Position numbers and translations under genes: made by a program. This document shows, in pieces, positions 38,345 to 51,207 of a stretch of DNA of 64,000 nucleotides. Location of the stretch: assembly GCA_035578175.1 (NCBI GenBank), contig JAQMRL010000022.1:558001-622000 (forward strand), read 5' to 3'. Source of the DNA: Catonia carolina (taxonomy: Eukaryota; Arthropoda; Insecta; Hemiptera; Achilidae). Each line of letters starts with the position of its first letter. The first letter of the stretch is position 1. The notes beneath the pieces were generated by a model. It was not told where the DNA came from. It did no database searches and was given only the letters and a program-made list of their open reading frames with translations.

Positions 38345-38866
38345 TAGGGTAAAAGAATAGATGTAAATACATGTTTTACTTCCCTTAGTTAGTTCTTAGT
38401 TGCAATAATATTGTGATTTTCATCTTTGCATAATTCACTTATAAATAAGAGTACACTATATGAATCGGTCATTTCAGAAAGCCCATAAGTCAAAAAAGTA
38501 AGTTTTGGAAAAATAAAAATAGAAATTTCCTACGTTTCAGTAAAAAACATTAATATTAAAAAATATAATTTGTTTATAAATCTGTTTATAATGCTTTATA
38601 AAGTGCTGTTTTATGCTTTAATAATACCTATAAAATGTATATTTTTGTCTTTTTGAATAAAAGCCACTTGTTTAAAAAAAATGTAAATTTAATCTAAAGG
38701 TGATTGTGAAATAAATTGGAGTAAAATGCTAACTTGCGTTGTTTTCTGTAAAATACGTTCTTAGACCAGACAAAAAGTATTGTGTTGTACTGTAGTATTC
38801 ATTCATTTTTTTCACTTGTTTACAATAGGTAGTGACTTAAATACCTAGCTTTTTGCAATAATTAAA

Positions 38867-39745
38867 ATCTGGTGTGAAACACTCACACAACTTTTTCTTT
38901 CCAGTGCAAATAATTATCAATATACCCTAACATTAGTAATAAAACATTAGAAATAAAAAAAACTAATTTCAATAAACATAACCTAATTTTACTCATTAGT
39001 GAAAGACGCAAAATGAAAATCAACCTCAGTTTGGCTTTAAAATACGGAAAATCACTCTTTCACGCTAAACTAGGTCTGTAGTGAAAAATGCTCTGAATAA
39101 AAGTTGTAGATCTTTTAATTTTCTATATATTTTATTATATACACTTTCTCGTAATATGTATACTAAGGCTGAAATCTAAAAAAACGATTTTTTTTACACG
39201 TTTTCGTGAGAGAAAAACAGAAAATCGCTAATTACCGCTAAACTAAGCGGTATACAAAAATTTTTGAAATGAAAGTTGTACAATTTATATTCTCTAAACT
39301 TTTATAATATACATTTTTACGCTAAAATGCATATTAAAGCAGCAATCTTAAAAAAACATTTTTTTAATGCAAAAACAGCCTCCCCAAGAATTTCAGCAGG
39401 CATAGCGCCTACCCTATCTTGTAGAGCATAAAAAGTTTAGTTAATGAAGCGATTTTTAAAAAAATCGTATGAGCCGTTTTTGAGAAAATCGCAAAAAAGT
39501 GAAAAATGACACGCACTACTTCTGCTACTTCTGGTTAACCAATTTTGATGAAAATGTTCGTGTCTGGTTCGGTAGTGGTATCTAACTTAAATTTAAAGTT
39601 CGTACGATTTTCCGTTCTTAAGATATTCTGTTCACACATACACACACACACACAGACCAATCGCTAAAAACATGTTTTTTGGGTTCAGGGGGGTCTGAAA
39701 ACGTGTAGATCCGGTGAAAACTCGATTTCGAAAAATGTTTTCAGT
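38867..39745 (+). repeat. S-family interspersed repeat, copy S1
   Basis: It starts ATCTGGTGTGAAACACTCAC and then carries two related internal units (CACGCTAAACTAGG near 39061 and CGCTAAACTAAGCG near 39235). Next come the CTTCTGGTTAACCAATTTTG block, a short (CA)n tract at 39637-39655 and GGTTCAGGGGGGTCTG. The 3' terminal hairpin is lost. The class is unknown. Confidence 0.75.
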
Positions 39746-40119
39746 TATTACAAACAAAAATATAATTTTGACTTTCCGCTTGTGAGTCATATATTAGTTT
39801 TCGGAGTAATGATATGAACAGTTTACTTTTTATGGATATTTACCCCACACAAGCAGACCTATAAAAATCCCTTCATTTTTGGCTTCACCGCAGATATAAA
39901 AGGAATAAATTGTGAGGAATCGTTTTTTGTTAAAAAAACACGCAAGACACGACATATGTTTCTCAACGTGAAAACACTTAAATCAAGTTTTACGTGCCGT
40001 GAACGTACAATTTCACATACGATTGGAGAAATTAAAAAAAAAACTGGGAAATTGTGTGCCTAGTGTTTTCTAATTGGCACTATATTTACTGTATATGCAA
40101 TACTACATTTAAATGTTTA

Positions 40120-40595
40120 TTTTTACTTTTTCTTGTCTTATATGAATATATAGGGAAGAAAAGTATTGTTTTCATGTCGAGTTTTCACGGAATTTTCACG
40201 TTCTCAGACCCCCTGAACCCCAAAAACATTTATTTAGCGATTTGTCTGTGTAAACAAAATATCTCAAGAACAGAATATAGTCCTAATTTGAAATTAGAAC
40301 TTACGTTAAGTACCAGAAGGGGATGACTCGGAACATTTTCATTTCACCGGAAGTAGTAGTTAATTGGCGCAGTTTTTCACTTTTTTGCGATTTCTTAAAA
40401 GTGGTTTGTACGATTTTTAAAACAATCGCCTCATTTACTACATTTTTATGGTCTATAAGATAGGGTAAGCGCTATGTTTGCTGAAATTTTGGGGGACTTT
40501 AGTCTCATGGTAAACAAATTTTTTAAAGATTGATCCCTTAATATGCATTATACGGCAAACTTGTACTATATAATTAAACTTGTAGGAAATTAAAT
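40120..40595 (-). repeat. S-family repeat, copy S2 (partial)
   Basis: This is the 3' half of the family read on the minus strand, from the CTTGTCTTATATGAATATAT terminal segment through CAGACCCCCTGAACCC. It abuts copy S3 head to head at about 40596. The internal CA tract has shrunk to a few bases here. Confidence 0.7.
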
Positions 40596-41716
<1,121 letters not shown>

Positions 41717-41840
41717 ACCTCCAACTTTTGTTTCAAACATTTTTTACATTGGTAACTTACTCATGATTAAACATAGGTTATATGGGTCATTATTTACATT
41801 GGCAAGATGAAGTCGTGTGAGTGTTTCACACCAGATTTTT
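41717..41840 (-). repeat. S-family repeat, copy S4 (internally deleted)
   Basis: On the minus strand it starts ATCTGGTGTGAAACACTCAC and jumps after about 90 bp to a later internal segment (GTTTGAAACAAAAGTTGGAG). It is joined directly to the end of S3. Confidence 0.55.
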
Positions 41841-42852
41841 TTATTTTGTATACTATTTAAAAATAACGCATCGAATTTTTCTATTTTGTAATGCACAAAT
41901 GTGAATTAAGCCCCGTACTTTTAACAACTACAGTCATCTTTTCAAAAATCTGCTGAATCTAGGAATTTTAAAATAACTTTTATAAGAATCTTAAGAAATC
42001 GGCCCGACAGGTTAAAAAATACTCTTTGTAAGCGTCCTGCGTTTTAGTAGTATAGATTATATCTAATTGTAGACTGAGAGTCTAAATTTATTGATTTTCC
42101 CCGCACTAAACTTGTCTTCATAGTTAAGTCTTATACATAATATTTCACCAACTGGTAAATTTTTATTTATATTTTTTATTAAATTTTCTTAGATCGAAAC
42201 TAAATTAATTTTTACGAACCGAAAATGTTAAAAATTTTATTTTTTACTGAAGAATTAAAAACGGTGTGAAAAAGTAATGTTAGACTTTTAGAAGAATTGA
42301 AAAGAGCAATGGAGGGTAGTGCAGTAAGTGTGTGATTCTTTGGTCAAAAATTAAATCGAAATTCAATTGTTTTAACTTCATAATAAATGAACTGATTGTT
42401 CAGTAACTGAATAATAAATAACTTGAATAAAAATAATTCGATATTTTTTGACTGGATTTCATTCTAATGAGATATATAATGCGTATACGAGGAGAGCGCC
42501 AATTTGCGATGTAAAATGTATCCTATATTTATTATATGTATTTTTTTATGGTCTTAAGTAGCTTTTTATGAAAGATATTGTCTGTATCTGGTTTTAATCT
42601 AGCCTTTTTCCAAGTTATTCAAAGGTTAGCATGCCTTGTTCCATTCTTCACTTTTTCGGAAGAAATTGTCTGCAACCGAACTAATATTTTTACCGATCTT
42701 TAATTTCTAAATTTTACAAATTTTTTGTTGCTGCATACACAACAAAGTAGAACTACGACAAAATTAAATCATAATAAAAAAATCGTTGTAAATAATGAAC
42801 AGAACAACATATGTCCAATCTTGAGTTAACTGTATAATTAAAAAAAAAAATT

Positions 42853-43183
42853 AATTTAATCATGAGTGAGTGACCCAAAATGAAAATCAAATCTAAGTTA
42901 CGTAGGAGTTAGAAATAATACTACTACGGTTCTGTAGAAAAAAATAATTTTGAAGTGAGAGGTGGAGATATTTTATTTCCTATAACTTGGATTATGCACA
43001 CTTGTGTCGTAAAGTATTTACTAAGGCCGCAATTTTAAAATCTCACATTTTTACTTTCTCTTGCCTATATGAATATATAGGAAGGAAAGTATTGTTTTCA
43101 TGTCGATTTTTCGAAATCGAGTTTTCACCGGATCTATACGTTTTCAGACCCCCTGAACCCAAAAAACATGTTTTTAGCGATTG

Positions 43184-43220
<37 letters not shown>

Positions 43221-44006
43221 CAGAATATCTCAAGAACGGAACATCGTACGAACTTGAAACTTGAAACTTAAGTTACATACCACTACCGGACGCGACACGA
43301 ACATTTTCATCAAAATCGGTCAAACGGAAGTAGTAGTTTATTCGTATAATTTTTCACTTTTTTGCGATTTTCTCAAAAACTGGTCCTACGATTTTTTTAA
43401 AAATCGCCTCATTTACTCAATTTTTTATTCTCTACAAGATAGGGTAGGCGTCATGTTTGCTGAAATTCTGGGTGAGGCTGTTTTCACGTAAAAACGTTGT
43501 TTTTTTAAGATTACGGCTTTAATATGCATTTTAGCGCAAAACTTTATATAATAAAAGTTGTAGAGTATTGAAAATTCTACAACTTTTATTTCAAACAATT
43601 TTTTGTATAACGCTTAGTTTAGCGGTAATTTGCGATTTTCTGTTTTTTTCTCACGAAAATGTGTGAAAAATTGATTTTTTTAAGATTTCGGCCTTAGTAT
43701 GCATTTTACGACAAAAGTGTATATAATTTAATTTATAGAAAATTAAAAGATCTACAACTTTTATTTAAAGCATTTTTCTCTACAGAGCCTAGTTTAGAGA
43801 GAAAGAGTGATTTTCCGTATTTTTAAGCCAAACTGAGGTTGATTTTCATTTTGCATCATTCACTCATGATTAAAATAAGGTTATGTTTTTGAGGTTAGTT
43901 TTTTGTTTATTTCTAATATTTTATTATTAATGTTAGGTTTATTGTTAACTATTTGCACTGGCAAGAGAAAGTTGTGTGAGTGTTTCACACCAGATTTTTT
44001 TGATTT
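42853..44006. repeat. S-family repeats: + fragment joined to full-length minus copy S5
   Basis: 42853-43047 is a + strand fragment (ATCATGAGTGAGTGACCC ... CTAAGGCCGCAATTTTAAAA). It runs straight into a complete minus-strand copy, 43048-44006, that opens with ACTTTCTCTTGCCTATATGA and closes with GAGTGTTTCACACCAGAT. The internal tract is (TG)n at 43187-43218. A 94-codon frame at 42987 is a chance frame through the junction. Confidence 0.7.
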
Positions 44007-44740
44007 TGATGAGCAATATACGTTAGCCCTAAATCACTAATTGACGCTAAACTAAGCGTTGTAGAAAAAACACTTGAAATGAATGTTATGTTTTTCAATT
44101 TTCTACAACTGTCGCTGTGTACACTTTTTCCCTGAAATGCCTATAAAGGTTGTTATTCAGGTCAACAGCCGAAAGGCTGGTTTGAACCTTTAGAGGTTTT
44201 ACCTAGTAAAAACGAGAAATTAGGTAGTTTACTATTGCCTTCCTCACTTAGTTGAAAGAGTATGCTTATCAGCATGCCAGGCCCTCAGAAAAGCACCCAT
44301 TTTCCATCCTGCAAATGACACCTTCATTTCATTCACTAAAGGGTCTGGCTGTATAGTGAAATTCATTATTCTCACAGGAGATAACTCTGACTAGTGTCTT
44401 TTACACCTCTACCTGTTCTATGCTTAAATAGTTCATATAATTGGCTGACTATGTGATAAGAAGCAAAACTGTTTTTTGTAGTTCTGGAACCAACAGATCG
44501 AGTGCAATTAATTTAACACTCCACCTGCCCGTTATGGGCATGCCTATAAAGGCCACAAACTTAAAAAAATATTTTTTTTCCACGAGACATGGCGCTTACT
44601 GTCTTGCAGAGGACAAAGAATGTAGTACATAAGGCGATTTTTAAAAAAAATGTAGGAACTGTTTTTGAGAAAATTGCAAAAAAATTGTACGAATAAACTA
44701 CAACTCTGGTTGACACTGACCTATCTCTAAAAACTTGTTT
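44007..44740 (+). repeat. S-family repeat, copy S6, split by an R-family insertion
   Basis: It resumes the family at the CTAAACTAAGCG unit, is interrupted at ATGCCTATAAAGG by the R copy at 44150-44539, and continues with GGCGATTTTTAAAAAAAATG and GTTTTTGAGAAAATTGC. The insertion shows that R was active after this S copy had arrived. Confidence 0.7.
44150..44539 (-). mobile_element. R-family retroposon with 13-bp target duplication
   Basis: It is flanked by ATGCCTATAAAGG at 44137-44149 and again at 44540-44552. On the minus strand it starts with GCCCATAACGGGCAGGTGG and ends near the stem-loop CAGCCTTTCGGCTG followed by TTGACCTGAATAAC. It is inserted into the S6 repeat. Confidence 0.88.
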
Positions 44741-45773
44741 TTAGCGTTCACCATTATTAGCGACTACCAGTAAATAATAATTACTTTACTTTCATGAATT
44801 AATACAAAAAAAATTTCGTAAGTTTGTTGAGAACACCTTAATTTTCAAGTTTTAGTACAGTGATATAATAGTTTTAAGTACCGTAATGAAAATACACACG
44901 GACAAGGACATACTTCCAGAAACCACTTTTTTGGCTTCCTGGGCCAATGAAACGTGAAGATCAGGTTGATTTCCGTTGAAAATATTGCAGATTTACAATA
45001 ATTTTCTTTATGGTACTATTTTTACAAAATTCATTTTCATTTTTACAAAATGAAGGCCTATATGACTTTTATATTTTACGCACAGAATTACTCCTACTTA
45101 AAATGTCAATCTACATCTAATTTAAATCACTATAAAGTTGTCAGGAGCAACACCAGATTTCCGTCTATTCTTTTTATGTTATTGATTTACTAACTATCTT
45201 TTAATTTATTTTATTGCTTTGTTTACGAGTTTGAATAAAATTTAATTTATATTATACATTTATTTATTTTTAATTGAATTATCTATATTTATACGCGTTC
45301 ATTGCCAGTTCTGTTATATGTCCTTTGCGTTTGCCTTGTCAGTCATTTATTACATGTTTTTCAAACAAATTATTTGAGGATTTTTCCATAAAACTTGATT
45401 TGTTTTTGTAAACGTTTTTCTTTTCTGAGTTAGCAAAGGAATAAAAAATTGTAAATTTTTTTAAGTTCTCATCCAAGAAACCGAATTTTATACGGTTAAC
45501 TACGTTAGGTAATTTATTGGTTGGAATGTTAAAATTGTTACTTTTGGGATTTGACAATAATACGATGTTGTCTAATATTTTTTCACAAATGGGTCATTCA
45601 TTCATTAAAATATGATAATGAATTTTATTGAAATATCTGAACTCGTTACTAAGACTTGTTAAAGTATTTGGATAAGTTCACTTAATTTAAGTTTGATGTA
45701 TTTGTTGCGTTTCCCGAACTTTCCGTGATTATTTGTACATTCTGTTCGTTATTAATTTATTTGAGTAAAGTTA

Positions 45774-45932
45774 ATGAGAGCTCAAAAAATGGTCGTTTTG
45801 TGGAGCGTAGAAGAGGAGAAAGCATCTAGTAGAAGTAGTAGTAATCTAGAAAATCGTCTAAAAGTAGAAGCAGCTAATAAAAAGGGAAATATTCCTTTGA
45901 TTCGATTTCCGGGTAGAGTTTCAAAACTTTAA
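45774..45932 (+). other. Small ORF of 52 codons, function unknown
   Basis: ATG at 45774 to TAA at 45932 encodes a basic, Ser-rich peptide (MRAQKMVVLWSVEEEKASSR, then SSSNLENRL and IPLIRFPGRVSKL). The codon composition looks less AT-biased than the flanks. No homologue is recognised and no signal peptide or repeat match was seen. A possible donor (CCGG|GTAGAG) near its end would leave phase 1, which fits the exon at 60434, so an alternative first exon is conceivable. It is equally likely to be chance. Confidence 0.2.
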
Positions 45933-47535
45933 ACATCTTATTCCACTACTACAAAATTGTCGCTTACGAACTTTTTAATTGATGTTAATCCAAACGAAAA
46001 ATTGTGGATGTTTTTTTATAATGTATAGTGTGTACATTAAATAAATGTTCTGCCAATTCTTTTTCACTAACGTAGTTAGTGTTTTTCGTAACGTGTGTAT
46101 TATTTGATTGACACAATGGTACAGCACTAGAATGCCAAGATGAAGTTCCCGGGTTTTGTTCCCGACGAGGATCGAGAACTAATCTTTGTTATTACACTGG
46201 TAAAATGTTCCAATCCCAAAGTACTTACGAATGGTCTTAACAGTAAATGGTTACCTACCAAAAATGACCCTCTCCCGAATTGATCGTAATTACATTCTGT
46301 TAACCCTTTATAGAGCCCTTTATAGTACCAGAACAGTAAGATATTTCTTTTTTTTATGTCAAGCCCTGGTGAGTATTCTTACTAAGGAATGAATATTGAA
46401 ATGGGAATCACATAATATTTAGTGGTAAGAATGCTTATTAAAACAACTTGTAGCTCTATATAACAGAAAAATGTGTCGAATAACTTATCTTAACTTTATA
46501 TTAGCATGAATGCTTGCTTTCTTGTCAAAAACTGGAATTTTTTTAAGCAGTGTACAAAAGTAACAACATAACATGGTAGCGTACGCTGGTATGAATCCTA
46601 ACCAGCATTCGTGTAACTCACAAAGCAAATGGTCGCTGCGCGCTAATTTCAATATGTGGATACCCTACTTAACCAGAGAACATCTATAAAATCATAAAAT
46701 GCCAATAAGGTTCAACTGCATGGCTTATTCTTAAGAAAACTCGACCTTATTGTCAGTGGTAAGTATACCACAGACCTATAAAAGGTTAACTTATGTAGCG
46801 TGTTTCGGAATTATTTTAGTAGATTAGGTTTTGCAATGTGCTTCATTGAGGCGTAGCTACGCTGTCAACATTGAAACGGGATTTGTATTCAGAACTTGTT
46901 TTGTCAAATTACCGAAATTTTGATTTATGTTAACTTTGTTAATTCAGAATAGTAGGGCCTACAAAACGTGAAATTACTATATCTTGGACTTTTAAATAAA
47001 AATAATTTAGTAACTTCTATTTGTTCTCAAATTTTGGAATTTTTATTGTTCGAGACTATCTTTTTATTTTTAACGGATGTCGTCATGTACAATTCTGTCG
47101 GGAATATATTTCTGAAAATGTTGTTATTGCTAAAACACGTGTGATGGTTTATTATTTTAATTGCAGTATATTAGTTATTTCTGTATCGTAATTTGCAAAC
47201 TGTAAGATCTTTCTTTCTGATTTCTGGGAGTATTTCCAACGCTACAAATACGTTTTATCATTGTTTACAATCTTGTTTTATTGACGATATGTTACTAGAT
47301 GAGATAGTTTCCTTAATATTTTGTAAATATTTTTGGCTTTCAGTTCAGTAATGGTTATCATATTCCGTTGGTTTTACTTTGTTTGTTGGTAAGGACTTAA
47401 GTAGGTAGTACTAAATCACTCATAATGAACTGTCTTGTTCGAGTGTACATGTTAATATGCTAGAAACATGAAATACAGTGTTGCCGTATTTGGTAGAGTG
47501 GGAACGAACTTTTTATCTGATATTATCTTATTATC

Positions 47536-47940
47536 GTTGTTGTTTAGGTCATCAGCAGAAAAGCTGGTTTGAACCTCTAGAGGTTTTACTAAGTAAAACA
47601 AGGAGTGAGGTGGTTTACCATTGCCTTCCTCACTGAATAGAAAAGTACGCTTATCAGCATGCCGGGCCCTCTGAAAAGCACATATTTTCCACTCTGCAAA
47701 TGACACCTTCACTTCATTCACCACAGGGTCTGGCTGTATAATGAAATCCATTACTTTCAGAGGAGATAACTCTGATTAGTGTCTTTTACACCTCTACCTC
47801 TTCTGTTCTTAAATGATTCAGTCATTTAATTGGCTGACCATATGATAAGAAACAGAACTATTTATTTTGGCCCAGCAATGAATAGATTGAGAGTAAATAA
47901 TTTGACTCTCTACCTGTCTGTTATGGGCAGATCTTATTAT
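47536..47940 (-). mobile_element. R-family retroposon with 11-bp target duplication
   Basis: ATCTTATTATC flanks both sides (47525-47535 and 47941-47951). It is full length, with a CTGCCCATAACAGACAGGTA start and a GACCTAAACAACAAC tail on the minus strand. An open minus-strand frame (MDFIIQPDPVVNEVKVSFAE ...) is shared with the copy at 61719. Confidence 0.9.
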
Positions 47941-48219
47941 CATAAACAGTATAAGATTACAAACAAAGATCATAAACAGTATAAGATCACAAACTTATTC
48001 AGGGCGGGTGGAATTGGCAACATTGTAAGGCAGGACGGCTGAAGGTACTCGACTTCTTGCTTTACTAGGAAGCTCGCAATTACGTAGTTACTAGTACAGT
48101 AAGTTTGTGAAAATGAAGTGTTTTCTATCTAATGCAATTAAAATAAAAATGTTCTTCAAAAATGTTCTGTTGTTGCCCCGGATCACGCCTTCCAGTTGGA
48201 GGTGTAACATTTAGCCAGT

Positions 48220-48353
48220 GTTGTTGTTGTTTAGGTCAACAGCTGAAAGCCTGGTTTGAACCTCTAGAGATTATCTGAGTAAAAATGAGGTGTGAGGTGG
48301 TTTACTATTGCCTTCCTTACTGATTGAAAAAGTATGCTTATCCGCATGCCTTG
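48220..48353 (-). mobile_element. R-family retroposon, 5'-truncated
   Basis: Only the 3' third is present: TTGTTGTTGTTTAGGTCAAC through GCTTATCCGCATGCC. Loss of the 5' part with an intact 3' tail is what LINE-driven retroposition produces. Confidence 0.75.
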
Positions 48354-49734
48354 TTTTGTAGTATTTTAGAGAAAACATGAAAAAAGTTTATAGATTTATT
48401 AGATTTCCGCTCGCACCCCCTCACATTTTTACACTCTTACCGTCCTAGAATGATTCTGTCGTAAATTGTTTTTAGAACTACATACTATATGCGGATAGCC
48501 CAAAAATGTCTGGTGTAAGATGTTTTTTTGTAAAATTTCCTAGTAAATATGTTTCGAATCTTACAGAACAATAAATTGTAGAATTCCTTGAAAATGATTG
48601 ACGAGATTATATTTATGAAAAATTTGGAGGATATAATTTGATTAGAAATTTTCAAAAATTTGCCGAATTTTCTAAAGCTTATATTTTTGATTGACAAGAT
48701 TATTGCCAATTGTGTACGTGTTGTGATCTTTTACCCTGGTATCATGAGGATAATTTCTAAGTCGATTCCAAAATTACGATGCGTTTTAGTTTCAATTTTT
48801 CAAACTATTTCAACACTACAATTTGCTGTATTTGAGTGTCAGACACTTAACGTAGATTTTTGCAAAAATATAAAGTAATTTTGTTATATAATGTAAATAT
48901 ATCATACCATATCATGCTCCTGACTCCCTTATTTAAAATTAGAGCAATAAATTGCGTGATTAAATGTACTTTGCCATATTGAGTCATATTTGTTAAACTT
49001 CATAAAAAGAATTTGACGGTTTTGGATAAATTTCCTGCATCTATTTCCGTTATGTTCGTGCATTTATAATTAAACTAAGAAACGAACATTTTGCATTCTC
49101 CTATAATGCATTTTTCCTGATAACTATCATAGTCATTTAGTTCAAGTAAATTTAAGTGAATTTTTTTATCGTGAATCTGGGAGTTGGGTTAATGTAGGCC
49201 TATATTATTTAAAATTTGTTAATTATAACTAAAGTTTAAAGTTGCAAGTTTGTAGCAAAATAGACTTGATGGAAATATTTTGTTTAAATTATATTCAAGG
49301 AAGCAGTTGTACATGGCGGAAGCCGTATTTCTTTTTTCTGTCTGGGAGATGGGCTGTCAGTTAACATTTTGAGATGCATGCGAGTATTACGTCGTGTAGA
49401 ATATGCGTGCAGACTGTCGACGCACAACACCCTTTCTACCTGTACTTTTATGATTTAGATTCTATTCTACTATACATTGAAGAATTTCCTTATAATGAAC
49501 TTTGTTTTTGCAAAATGTTTAGATTTATTATTACTCAAAGTGTGTTATAAGAATACTTTATTTTTGTAGTTCCTTGTTTTTGTTCAGAAGTTTTTAGTAA
49601 TGTAATTATTATATGATGTATATTTACACGCCTAGATTGTTCTTTAAAGTGTTTGAAAAGATCACAGAGTCGTTTCAAAATATATTTGTTTGTGTAATCT
49701 AGCACGATTACATTTTTCTTTCTTTTATGACCAC

Positions 49735-50545
49735 ATAGAATCACTTTAGTCATTTTGGATGGTTCTTCTTCAATTTCTTCTTCTTGCTGTTCCAAAACTT
49801 TTTCATATTTTCAGATCTTATTTTCCTTAGTTCATCTGAACAAACCCCAATTGTGCGTGTGACTGTTTTGGTGGTTAATAGAATTATGTGACTTCTCATT
49901 TGGTGTTTATACCAAGGTGTACGTTGCGTTAGGTTCTCCATGGTTAGTTCGAGTTCTTTCATATCGTTTTGAATTGCTCTGAGCCAGGTTACTACAGCTT
50001 TTTCAGATTTAGCGGTAAGTAGTTTTTCAGTGATTTTTCTTAAAAGGTGTGTTGCTGGAGTTCTCAGTATGTGTCCCAGGAAGAAAAATCGATTTGGTGT
50101 TTTTTGTTGATACAAGTCCTGAAGATTCTTCTCTCGACTTTTTTAAGTTTCTCTTTGATTCCACCACCGTCGATGCTGAAGAGTTTCACTTTCGTACATC
50201 ACTTGAGATCTAAGGACTGATTTGTAGTGTTTAAGTTTGGTGTGTATTGATAGACTTTTTTTGTTGTATGTGTTTTTGGTGAGATGTTGTCTTATGGTGA
50301 GTTTGGCGATTCCCTCGTTCCAGGCGACTTTTTCGTTGCATTTGTAATTAATGGTTTTGCCCAAATATTAAAATTTTCAACTGTATTTATAAAATTAGCT
50401 TTGATGTCAATTTTGTTAATGCATATTGGATATAATCATAAACTTGGGTTTTCCGTAAGATATTTTAGCCCGATTTTATTTGCTGTATTTTCTAGAGAGG
50501 TTATTTGTTGCCTGGCTTCTTGAACATTCTGATTTTTATTTTACA
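49735..50545 (-). pseudogene. Decayed RTE-like LINE fragment, RT C-terminal region
   Basis: Minus-strand frames align by eye with the C-terminal half of the RTE copy at 51161-54608. SLSIHTKLKHYKSVLRSQVM here corresponds to SINTKIRHYTTVIKPESLYA there, and YLGKTINYKCNEK to YLGEIIEPTGTER. It ends with a lysine-rich tail (KKFWNSKKKKLKK). Several frameshifts and stops. It is a different, more diverged element than the next one. Confidence 0.6.
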
Positions 50546-50654
50546 ACCTTTTCACCTTCGTAGGCTATTACAGATCCTAGCGAAGTCATTTTCTAAAGAT
50601 TGTCCTCCTTTTACAGATCTTGTTTTTGCTTTGGAAGACATTAATAAATTTTAT

Positions 50655-51062
50655 CAAAATTTGTGTTGGTCTAGTCGCTTAAGAATATTGTACGATGTGG
50701 TTTTCCTTAGAGCGTAAATTTTGAGGCACACTGAAACGTCTTCAGCTCTCCTTCTTTTTAACATGCCCTCTCCGAGGTTAGCAATCATGATGGCTATTCG
50801 GACCTTGGATACCGCAGCTCTGAACAGCTCCGCTAAGGTACAACGAAACCAGTCGCGAAGATTTTTCAACTTAGAAATTCTTTTTCCCACATCTCTCTTC
50901 TCCTGAATCTCACCTTTTATTATCAAGTGAAGCATTTCATATCTTGGTCCACGCGTAATTTGACCCAGATATTCCATGTTCCATGTTCTTGGATGGTGTT
51001 AACAAGCTCGATTTCTGTTCCCATTCTACGTGAGACTGTCTCGTTGGGTACTTCATAGTCTA
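50655..51062 (-). pseudogene. LINE remnant encoding the end of an endonuclease-RT polyprotein
   Basis: On the minus strand a frame reads MEYLGQITRGPRYEMLHLII, then GKRISKLKNLRDWF and AAVSKVRIAIMIANL. This matches a tail that I associate with endonuclease-RT proteins of many insects. Upstream, a second frame (RRMGTEIELVNTIQE) belongs before it after a frameshift. The catalytic domains are absent. Confidence 0.6.
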
Positions 51063-51207
51063 TTTTTATTTATCTTCAGCTCTAGAAAAAATTAAATAGA
51101 AAAATATTTACCTTAAATAGCTTTTTAAAAAAAATCTACTCATTCCTTATTATTGTATTTATTTATTTATTTAGATTGTTTAGACCCATTCAGGATCACA
51201 TAGTCAA

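Noticed and set aside
45339..45557. 72-codon minus-strand ORF rich in Asn/Lys/Phe
   Set aside because: Composition is what AT-rich DNA gives by chance; no family or splice context was found. Not fully excluded as a transposon scrap.
49310..49440. GC-richer patch with ATGGCGGAAGCC as a translation start
   Set aside because: The frame ends after 19 codons and there is no donor or homology.
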